In this document: in pieces, positions 1 through 5,781 of the stretch
Layout of the letters: every line of letters begins with the position of its first letter
Numbering within the stretch: position 1 is the first letter of the stretch
Assembly: GCA_002414185.1 (NCBI GenBank)
Contig: DHYS01000028.1
Span: 14,779 to 20,559, forward strand
Direction of reading: 5' to 3'
DNA: 5,781 nucleotides
DNA from: Patescibacteria group bacterium UBA5124
Lineage (GTDB): Bacteria > Patescibacteriota > Gracilibacteria > Absconditabacterales > Absconditicoccaceae
The notes under the pieces: generated by a model
Seen by the model: the letters and a program-made list of their open reading frames with translations, nothing else
Told to the model about the DNA's origin: nothing
Database searches by the model: none
Made by a program: the position numbers and the translations under genes

Positions 1-1
1 G

Positions 2-946
2 CAAAATTTTTATAGATTCATCAAAAAAGAACAGTGCATGTCTGCTACAGATTTTTTCAAAAGAATATTTAGAGATGGTACAGATATTTATTATTGCAAT
101 AGATGAGATGTAGTACTAAGTTGCAGCAAAACTCCAGAAAACAATTTTATCATCAGAGATGAAAAAGAAAAAATTGAAATTATTCTCGACGATGAAGGGA
201 AAAGAGAAATGCATAGCATTATCAAAAACTATATCATCAAAAAAGAAAGACAAATCTGACAAAAAACTATCGAACAGATACTTATGGACGCATTCTCTGA
301 ATGAATATACAACAATATTGATGGAAGACCTTACATGGTATACGATATAGAAACAACTATAGCCGATGATCCAAAAAACGCAGAGTTTCTTTTGGGATAT
401 GCAATGTACCCTATCGAAGACAATAAAATGCATTATGAATATATCAGCCAAGAAAACTTACCAGATTTTGTGCAGAAAATGCTAGACTTCAACGGATATA
501 TTATTGGATACAACAATATTCGATTTGATAATCCCGTATGTATACACAATACTACAAAAAAACAAGAAGATATCGATACAATAAACGAAAAAACCATAGA
601 TCTTTTTGTGTTTTTATACTCACTAACTCGCAAAAGACTAGGACTAAACAAAGTAGCTAACGCCCTGGTTGGTATTCAAAAAACCTTAGAATCATGAGCC
701 GAAGGAGAAACACTCTGGAAAAAATACCAAGAAACAGGAGATAAAAAGTTTCTTGAAGAATTTAAAAAATACTGTAAAAACGATGTAAGAATGACTGCAC
801 TAGTTCTCCTCTACCTCTTACATTACAAAAAAATATTTATAGAAGGAGAAGAAATCACGTTTGATACAGACGAATTCCTAGCTAAATCCAACAAAGAAGT
901 GAAAGAAGAAAAAGAAGAAAACAATAATCAACAAGGATTGTTTTAA
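2..946 (+). CDS. Predicted DEDD-type 3'-5' exonuclease (RNase H-like fold), C-terminal part; 5' end outside window
   Basis: The gene is open from the left edge (codons begin at base 2) to a TAA stop, giving 314 visible residues when TGA is read as Gly. Four in-frame TGAs lie at 104, 257, 302 and 695. The exonuclease domain spans about residues 110-280. Motif I is YDIETT (Asp115 and Glu117), motif II is GYNNIRFD (Asp176), then comes a TIDLFVFLYSL stretch, and motif III is YCKND (Tyr257, Asp261), the DEDDy arrangement of YprB-like/DnaQ-superfamily nucleases. The first ~105 residues carry no motif I recognise and may be the end of a larger N-terminal domain, such as a helicase; this cannot be tested here. 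After a Lys/Glu-rich tail the protein ends in QQGLF, which resembles a beta-clamp-binding pentapeptide. It probably degrades DNA or RNA in repair or replication. The nuclease fold is well supported; the exact substrate is unknown. Confidence 0.8.
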
Positions 947-969
947 TAATACTCTACCCCTATTTCCTC

Positions 970-2238
970 ATGGCTCTCGAAATAGAAAAAAAATTTCTTA
1001 TCAAAGATATTCCCGATCATCTGGAAGATTTTCCTAAACATGAAATACTTCAAGGATATTACATAGATAGCAACAAAAAATCAAATAGACTAAGACAAAC
1101 AACCACAATCAAATCTGGAAAGAAATACAACAAATACTATCTTACACAAAAGAAATGACATGGATTAGTTAGACAAGAAGAAGAAAAAACAATATCTCAA
1201 CAAGTCTTCAAATCTCAACGAAAAAAAGTAAGTCATTCTTTAGAAAAAACACGTTATTTTATTCCATATGAAAATCATACGATAGAACTCAATCAATTTC
1301 ATTGATCACTCGAATGATTACGAATGATTGAGATAGAGTTTTCATCTATTCAAGACAGTGAAAAATTTAAAAAATTAGATCGATTTGGCAGTGAAATTAC
1401 CAATTATAAAGAAGCAAGCAACGCATATCTAGCCACTCATGGTATGGATAAACTAATTTCCAAAACACATCACCAAACTACACTTATCAAACAACAACTA
1501 AGAAATTTTTACAATAATGAAGCTAAAAAGTATACCCAAACAAGAAAAAAAATATGGTCCGATGCGGATATAATTCTCCAAAACATTCAAAATTTAGGAA
1601 AATCAGAGCTCAAAATACTTGAAATCTGATGTGGGAGTGGAAGGTTTCTCGAACATCTATCTACCATATCAAATATCAAAATAGAATATACATGAATAGA
1701 TCTATCTTCTCAACTCATCAAACAAGCACAAGAAATACAAGTCCCAAAAAATATAAAAACGAACTTTATCTGTGCTGATATGATTCAATATCTCTCAGTT
1801 CAAAACCAAGAAGAATATGATATCATCGTAGGTATTGCTAGTGTACAACATCTCCCTTCTATACAAGAAAGATTTCTTTGTATGAAATATATCTATAGAG
1901 TCCTCAAATACTGATGATTGTGTATTATGACAAATCGATCATTCTCACAACGATTTCTCAAAACATATCTATCAAGCATAGTAAAAGCTTTCATAAAATA
2001 TGGTATTTCTCGATGAAAATCTAAACGAAATGACCTCTTATTACCACGAAAAGGAGAACAAAAAACATTTCATAGATTTTATCACATTTTTACCAAACCA
2101 GAATTAGATGAATTAAGTATACGCAGCTGATTTATTACAAAAAAACTAGTATACTTAAACAAATCATGACAAGAAACACCAGATCGAAAGCATGCAAATA
2201 ATACTTTCTATATTTGAGAAAAGTCTGTATTTGAATAA
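970..2238 (+). CDS. CYTH domain - Trm9/ALKBH8-like SAM methyltransferase fusion protein
   Basis: This is a 422-residue frame containing 11 in-frame TGA codons, read as Gly, and ending in TAA. Residues 1-158 form a CYTH (triphosphate tunnel) domain: the ExExK signature EIEKK at residues 4-8, a YYLTQKKGHGLVRQEEEK strand pair, and FHGSLEGL followed by EIEFSS near residues 110-126. CYTH proteins bind or hydrolyse triphosphate compounds (ThTPase, class IV cyclase, polyphosphatase). Residues ~175-422 form a class I SAM methyltransferase: EIGCGSG at 218-224 (motif I), TGIDLS at 241-246, RVLKYGGL at 310-317. YNNEAKKYTQTR before motif I and RFYHIFTKPEL near the end resemble Trm9/ALKBH8-type tRNA wobble-uridine methyltransferases. 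TGA supplies the first Gly of motif I, the Gly of TGID and both Gly of YGG. No TAA or TAG separates the domains. An internal ATG at 1444 exists, but no ribosome-binding site precedes it. The start at 970 fits the CYTH N-terminus although no Shine-Dalgarno is visible. The substrates of both halves are inferred. Confidence 0.88.
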
Positions 2239-2309
2239 TTTGCCTTGCTTTTATCTAGGATTTATCTACACCCAAAAAAAGCATTTTCTTTATTTTATAA
2301 ACCAGCAAA

Positions 2310-2852
2310 ATGAAAAAAACTTTAATTCTTATGCTGATTTTGACTACTGGATTACTTGCTTGATGTAGTACAAACAATTGAAACAATTCTTGAGAAAACC
2401 AATCTACAACCTTATCTTATCAAAACAAAGAAGAAGGATTTTCTATGGAAATACCATCTACTTGGACCTTTCAAGAAAATATATATGGAGCTAATGTTAT
2501 GTTATTTTCTCCAGACAATGGAGATGAAATCAAAGAAAACTTAGGAGTTTCTGTACAAAAGTTAGGATCTGGAGACGATCTTCAAACACTCTACACAAAC
2601 AACAAAACAACACTTCAAAACAATTTTGAAAATCTTGCTATAAAAGACGAAAAAGACCTTACAATAAACGAAATCCCTGCTAAAGAAATCTCTTACACAT
2701 TTTCACAAGGAGATTACAAAATCAAGCAAGCACAATATCTCCTTATCAACGAAAAAAAAGCATACATATTTACTTATGTAGCTCTTACAAAAACATTTGA
2801 TGAATACAGTGAAGATGTAGAAAGTATAATCAATTCTTTCTTAGCTAAATAA
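2310..2852 (+). CDS. DcrB/PsbP-like lipoprotein
   Basis: This gene encodes a 180-residue exported lipoprotein. The N-terminus MKKTLILMLILTTGLLAGC is a classic type II signal peptide: two Lys, a hydrophobic core and a lipobox LAGC with Cys19 as the lipidation site. The lipobox Gly18 is encoded by TGA (2361-2363), and Gly24 and Gly28 also use TGA (2379, 2391). A flexible Asn/Ser/Thr/Gly linker (residues 20-36) leads to a compact domain beginning NKEEGFSMEIPSTW and ending with a helix at about 165-178 (YSEDVESIINSF). That pattern fits the PsbP-like/DcrB-like fold of small surface lipoproteins, whose role is generally unknown. Read with the standard code the protein would appear to start at 2445 and lose its export signal. 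The 71-nt spacer upstream (2239-2309) is AT-rich, with no convincing promoter or Shine-Dalgarno. Lipidation is well supported; fold assignment is moderate; function is unknown. Confidence 0.85.
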
Positions 2853-2853
2853 T

Positions 2854-3300
2854 TTATCTCAACTGCCACATCATAATAGCAGCACTTTGTCCTACATTGA
2901 GTGATTCTTTCACTCCTTGCATAGGAATATAGACCACCTGATCTACCAATTTCAAGGTATCAGACAAAACTCCTTCTACCTCATTACCAAAAATGAGCGC
3001 TAGCGAGGAGTTTTTTTGATGATCAAAATCACCCAAAGCCACAGCACCATCAGCAATCTCAGCTGCTAACACCTGCATTCCTTGAGATCTTGCATAGTCT
3101 ATTGCTTCTGACGTATATCAAAACTGCTTCACATCTACCGTTTCTTCAGCTCACAAGCTAGTTTTTTTTACTTTAGGATGACTCAATGGACAAGGAGTAT
3201 ATCCTGTAAACCATACTTTCCACCCCAAGGCATCAGCCGTACGCACGATATTTCCCACATTATAAGCACTGCGTATATTTTCCAAAATAACAACCTTCAT
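2854..3300 (-). CDS. SpoU/TrmH-family RNA 2'-O-methyltransferase (minimal)
   Basis: This 148-residue enzyme transfers a methyl group from SAM to a ribose 2'-OH of tRNA or rRNA. The three SpoU motifs are present: motif 1 ENIRSAYNVGNIVRTADA (residues 7-24, conserved Asn8 and Arg20), motif 2 LIFGNEVEGV (102-111), and motif 3 IPMQGVKESLNVGQSAA (125-141), which form the trefoil-knot SAM site. The KTSLGAE segment around residue 50 is typical of the family, and its Gly50 is a TGA codon (bases 3151-3153 on the plus strand read tca). Gly61 is a second TGA (3118-3120). The protein is the catalytic domain alone, without an N-terminal RNA-binding extension. The start at 3300 gives the canonical short N-terminus and is preceded directly by GGAGA, a purine-rich stretch placed closer than a normal ribosome-binding site. 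The stop lies 1 nt from the stop of the convergent lipoprotein gene. The target nucleotide cannot be assigned. Confidence 0.9.
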
Positions 3301-3333
3301 TCTCCATAAAAAAATATAAAACATTCTCATGTC

Positions 3334-3362
3334 ATTCCGGCCTTGTCTGTTGGAGCCGGAAT
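3334..3362. repeat. GC-rich REP-like inverted repeat in the divergent spacer
   Basis: Arms ATTCCGGC (3334-3341) and GCCGGAAT (3355-3362) are perfect inverse complements separated by 13 nt. They form an 8-bp hairpin that stands out as GC-rich in a very AT-rich spacer. The outer sequence GTCATTCC...GGAATCTA resembles dispersed palindromic repeats found in many bacterial genomes. There is no T-run on either side, so it is not a typical terminator. It lies 34 nt upstream of the minus-strand SpoU gene start and would fall within that gene's leader if transcription begins upstream of it. Whether it recurs elsewhere in the genome cannot be seen here. The rest of the spacer (3363-3552) is AT-rich without other clear structure. 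Confidence 0.6.
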
Positions 3363-3469
3363 CTATTTTATAATCAGACTTCCTTTTATTATTTCCCATT
3401 CCATTTTCAAGTATAGTCTACTAGAACACAACAAACCCAACCATACCATTATTACAAAAATAAAACCAT

Positions 3470-3497
3470 TTGCATTTACAAAGTAAATTTCTATGAT
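3470..3497 (+). promoter_or_regulatory. Candidate sigma70-type promoter for purCE
   Basis: TTGCAT (3470-3475) and TATGAT (3492-3497, five of six matches to TATAAT) are separated by 16 nt. This predicts a start near 3504 and a leader of about 50 nt before the purCE ATG. Such matches arise readily by chance in AT-rich DNA, so the call is tentative. Confidence 0.25.
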
Positions 3498-3552
3498 ACA
3501 AAAATAAATAAAAATTATCATAAACATAATATCTAATCAAAAACAAAAGACT

Positions 3553-4965
3553 ATGAGTACATTCGAAAAAACAGGAGAAAAACCTATTAATCAAGGCAAG
3601 ACCAAAGAAATTTGGGCTGTAGAAGGTCATGAAGACCTCGTGATTATGTCTGCCAAAAACGACACAACAGCAGACAATGATCCAGACAAAACTCGAATCA
3701 TGCAAGAAAAAGGGAAATGTTCTACATTAACAACAAGTAGAATGTTTGAACTTTTAGAAAAGGCTGGTATCCCAACTTGTTATAAAAAACAATTATCAGA
3801 TACAGAAATCCTGGCAAAAAAATGTCATATGATTCCTCTTGAGGTAATTATTCGCCGATACAGACTGGGCTCATATTTTGAGAGAAATCCGCAAGACAAA
3901 ATCGATGGAAACCCAATTTTTTCACACAAGTTATTATTTGAAGTATTTTTAAAAACTTCGAAAGGAAAATTGGATAGTCTTGATTTACGCGATTCTCTGC
4001 CAAAAGAAAAAGAAAAATTACTTCCTTACTTAAACACACAAAAAACTTTAGCAGAAATGCAAAAGAAAAAACCAGATCTGCAAAATCTTTTGGACCTGGA
4101 TTATGACACATTAGTGGGTGAAGTAATCAAAATTATCGATGATCCTTGGATTGAAAACCCAGAAAATATTTCAAACTGGGTTTTACGACATCCAAAGAAA
4201 CCAACCTGGGAAGTTTCTCCTCTAACATCCATACCTGGAATAATAAAAGAAGAGACTTTATCAAAGATTGAAGAGTTAACTAAAAAGACATTTTTAGTGT
4301 TAGAAGGAGCCTGGAATACCCTAGGATACCGTTTAGTTGACTTTAAAATCGAATTTGGTTGGGATATGGATGGTAACTTGGTAATTGGTGATGTTATCGA
4401 CAACGATAGTTGGCGACTCCGTACAGATGATTGGAAAGAACTCAGTAAACAAACGTTCCGCGAAGGACATCCGCTTGCGATAGTTCAGGAAAATTATCTA
4501 CGAGTAGCAAATCTTGTAGAACAATTACGAATTCCAAAACAAGCTATCATTATTTGGAGAGGTTCCGATAAAGATGAATTGCCAAAATTCGAATCATTAC
4601 CAGGCGTTGCAATAGAAGATATTGCTATCTCTGGACATAAAGAACCAGGTAAAGTAGCCGAAAAACTTAGTGAATTACAGGCAAAATATCCTGAAGGTGC
4701 AGTAATTATAGCTGTTGTAGGTATGAGCAATGGACTCGGACCAATACTTTCAGCACGCACCTCTTGGTCTGTTTTATCCTACTGTAATTCTGCAAAAACA
4801 AATCCCGAAGATGTATGGAGTAATCTGAGAATGCCCTCTGATGTTCCTAATGCTACATTTTTAAAGGATGCGAACGCATATTTAGCCGCATTAAATATTC
4901 TTGCAATGAAAAATCCCATTGCATATATGACACGGAAATATGCTATTGAAAAATACGACAAGTAA
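3553..4965 (+). CDS. Bifunctional PurC-PurE: SAICAR synthetase / class II-like AIR carboxylase
   Basis: This 470-residue fusion resembles animal PAICS and would act in the cytosol in de novo purine synthesis: AIR to CAIR by the PurE half, then CAIR plus Asp plus ATP to SAICAR by PurC. PurC spans ~1-320: the nucleotide-binding QGKTKEIW (14-21), SAKNDTTADND (33-43), IPLEVIIRRYRLGSYFERNP (94-113), and LVDFKIEFG with GDVIDNDSWRL (261-289). A charged helical insertion of roughly 57 residues (about 139-195) is absent from the usual PurC. PurE spans ~330-470: GSDKD (337-341), SGHKEP (360-365), and VVGMSNGLGPILS (388-400), then VWSNLRMPSD; the SNGLGP loop is the class II (PAICS) form. None of its 24 Gly codons is TGA, unlike all its neighbours. 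No Shine-Dalgarno precedes the ATG. No other pur gene is in the window. A strong terminator follows the stop codon. Confidence 0.93.
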   Translation: MSTFEKTGEKPINQGKTKEIWAVEGHEDLVIMSAKNDTTADNDPDKTRIMQEKGKCSTLTTSRMFELLEKAGIPTCYKKQLSDTEILAKKCHMIPLEVIIRRYRLGSYFERNPQDKIDGNPIFSHKLLFEVFLKTSKGKLDSLDLRDSLPKEKEKLLPYLNTQKTLAEMQKKKPDLQNLLDLDYDTLVGEVIKIIDDPWIENPENISNWVLRHPKKPTWEVSPLTSIPGIIKEETLSKIEELTKKTFLVLEGAWNTLGYRLVDFKIEFGWDMDGNLVIGDVIDNDSWRLRTDDWKELSKQTFREGHPLAIVQENYLRVANLVEQLRIPKQAIIIWRGSDKDELPKFESLPGVAIEDIAISGHKEPGKVAEKLSELQAKYPEGAVIIAVVGMSNGLGPILSARTSWSVLSYCNSAKTNPEDVWSNLRMPSDVPNATFLKDANAYLAALNILAMKNPIAYMTRKYAIEKYDK

Positions 4966-4984
4966 AATTAACATTTAATGTTAG

Positions 4985-5009
4985 AAGCCCCAGAATCTGG
5001 GGCTTTTTT
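4985..5009 (+). terminator. Rho-independent terminator after purCE
   Basis: A perfect 9-bp stem AAGCCCCAG / CTGGGGCTT closes on a 3-nt AAT loop and runs into T-residues (5004-5009, then C and TTTT). It begins 19 nt after the purCE stop and separates purCE from the downstream dus gene. Confidence 0.92.
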
Positions 5010-5016
5010 CTTTTCA

Positions 5017-5044
5017 TTGAAAAATTATAGCATTTAACTATTTT
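5017..5044 (+). promoter_or_regulatory. Candidate promoter for dus
   Basis: TTGAAA (5017-5022) and TATTTT (5039-5044) are spaced by 16 nt, just past the purCE terminator and 46 nt before the dus ATG. Each box matches its consensus at four of six positions. A promoter is expected here because a terminator lies just upstream, but the base-level call is weak. Confidence 0.25.
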
Positions 5045-5081
5045 AATTACTACAAATTACCATCAATTACTACCTCATTAC
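5045..5081 (+). repeat. Helically phased ATTAC repeats upstream of dus
   Basis: ATTAC occurs four times, at 5046, 5056, 5066 and 5077, that is every 10, 10 and 11 nt. The first three copies are AATTAC and the first and third extend to AATTACTAC. The array lies between the candidate dus promoter and the start codon. One-turn spacing places all copies on the same DNA face, which could suit a binding protein, but a degenerate short tandem repeat is equally possible. Confidence 0.45.
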
Positions 5082-5089
5082 CCTATATT

Positions 5090-5781
5090 ATGAAACCAAT
5101 ACTCTGACTAGCCCCAATGGATGGCTTTACCGATTGCGCATGCCGCGATATCACACAACAAATACGAGATACATATTGAGACAAAGATAGGTATGATTTT
5201 TGTTTATGGACAGAATTTATGACCGCAGATGGATTTATTCGCAATCCAGAAGGAGTAATCCATCACCTAGAAACCACGCCAAATCAGACCAAACTTATTG
5301 TCCAAATTTTTGGAGGAAATCCAGAAACACTACTCCAAGCAGTCATCAATCTACAAAAAGACTATGCTGATCGCTTTACTGGCATCGAACTCAATATGTG
5401 ATGTCCAGCCAACAACGTTATGAAAAGCTGAGGATGAGCCGAACTTATCAAAGATAAAGCAAAAACATTACAAATCATCAAAGATCTCAGGAAAGTCATA
5501 AATATGCCATTTAGCATCAAGACAAGGACAGGAAGTACAGAATCAGACAAACAAGCTCAAATAGATTTTCTCATTGAAGCAAGTCCATATGTCGATATGA
5601 TCACTATCCATGGAAGAACAACCGCCCAATGATACGGACCATTTCCAGACCGAGATTTTATTTATAAGCTCAAAGAGAAACTACCAAACCAAACAATTAT
5701 AGGAAACGGTTGAATTATTTCTTATGATGAAATAGCAGACAAAATAAACAATCTGGATTGAATTATGATCGGTCAGGCAGC
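5090..5781 (+). CDS. dus: tRNA-dihydrouridine synthase, N-terminal part; 3' end outside window
   Basis: This FMN enzyme reduces uridine to dihydrouridine in tRNA. The 230 visible residues form the catalytic TIM barrel in the expected order: LAPMDGFTD (7-15, FMN site), TEFMTADG, LIVQIFGGNP, ELNMGCPANNV (101-111, catalytic Cys105), KSGGGAELI, SIKTRTG (142-148, Lys144), MITIHGRTTAQGYG (170-183, His174), IIGNGGI and LDGIMIGQAA. The C-terminal tRNA-binding helical domain lies beyond the window. Eight in-frame TGAs (5105, 5177, 5399, 5429, 5435, 5630, 5711, 5759) encode glycines, including the invariant Gly before Cys105 and two of the three in GGGA. The motif set is closest to the DusB-like bacterial group, but the subfamily and target position are not settled. 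The ATG at 5090 places the first barrel strand directly at the N-terminus as usual. No Shine-Dalgarno is visible; the leader carries phased ATTAC repeats. Confidence 0.94.

Noticed and set aside
159..350. Plus-strand Lys-rich 63-residue ORF
   Set aside because: It overlaps the exonuclease gene in another frame and has no recognisable features.
116..451. Minus-strand ORF of 111 residues and other minus-strand ORFs at 433-651, 3421-3705, 3848-4111, 4101-4403, 4494-4760, 4779-4961 and 5362-5550
   Set aside because: All but 3421-3705 lie wholly opposite genes with strong family motifs, and that one straddles the divergent spacer and the start of purCE. Their translations are low-complexity Phe/Ser-rich or motif-free, as expected for complements of AT-rich genes.
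970..2238. UGA as tryptophan (code 4) or selenocysteine
   Set aside because: Trp or Sec at the SAM-binding loop, lipobox and Dus GGGA positions would contradict family conservation. The number of sites is far too high for selenocysteine, and TGG already supplies Trp.
1444..2238. Separate methyltransferase gene starting at the internal ATG
   Set aside because: The frame is continuous with the CYTH domain, with no stop codon between and no ribosome-binding site before the ATG. A fusion is simpler, though internal initiation is not excluded.
2..2852. Region of pseudogenes broken by many TGA stops
   Set aside because: The frame never shifts, only TGA (not TAA or TAG) interrupts, and the interruptions fall on conserved glycines. 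Recoding explains this; decay does not.
3334..3362. Inverted repeat as a rho-independent terminator
   Set aside because: No T-run follows on either strand, the loop is 13 nt, and it lies upstream of both divergent genes.
1..5781. CRISPR array, insertion sequence, tRNA or rRNA gene
   Set aside because: I found no regularly spaced long repeats, transposase motifs, cloverleaf-like segments or rRNA-like sequence.

Overview
This window most likely comes from a Candidate Phyla Radiation bacterium of the Absconditabacteria (SR1) / Gracilibacteria (BD1-5) group, which read UGA as glycine (translation table 25). Under the standard code most of the window breaks into short fragments. With TGA read as Gly, five genes become continuous, and 28 in-frame TGA codons fall again and again on family-invariant glycines: the SAM-binding loop of a methyltransferase, a lipobox LAGC, the LGAE of a SpoU enzyme, and the MGCPA and GGGA motifs of a dihydrouridine synthase. 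All five visible stop codons are TAA. The DNA is AT-rich and most genes lack a clear Shine-Dalgarno sequence. The sequence alone does not decide between the two phyla.

Layout, left to right. (1) The 3' part of a DEDD-type 3'-5' exonuclease (RNase H fold), ending in a possible sliding-clamp-binding peptide. (2) A 422-residue fusion of a CYTH (triphosphate tunnel) domain to a class I SAM methyltransferase resembling the Trm9/ALKBH8 tRNA wobble-uridine methyltransferases. (3) A small DcrB/PsbP-like lipoprotein. (4) On the minus strand, converging on the lipoprotein gene with a 1-nt gap, a minimal SpoU/TrmH-type RNA 2'-O-methyltransferase. (5) A 252-nt divergent spacer holding a GC-rich inverted repeat. 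(6) A PAICS-like PurC-PurE fusion with no in-frame TGA, closed by a strong intrinsic terminator. (7) The 5' part of a tRNA-dihydrouridine synthase, running off the right edge and dense in TGA-Gly codons.

Functionally this is a patchwork rather than one operon. Three genes point to RNA modification (the Trm9-like domain, the SpoU enzyme, Dus), one to nucleic-acid processing, one to the cell surface and one to purine synthesis. The most notable points are the code-25 recoding itself, the CYTH-methyltransferase fusion, and the purCE gene. The purCE gene has about 24 glycines and none encoded by TGA, against about one third of glycines in its neighbours, which suggests it was acquired recently from a donor using the standard code. 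I see no CRISPR array, insertion sequence, tRNA or rRNA. No stretch longer than 300 bases lacks a gene.
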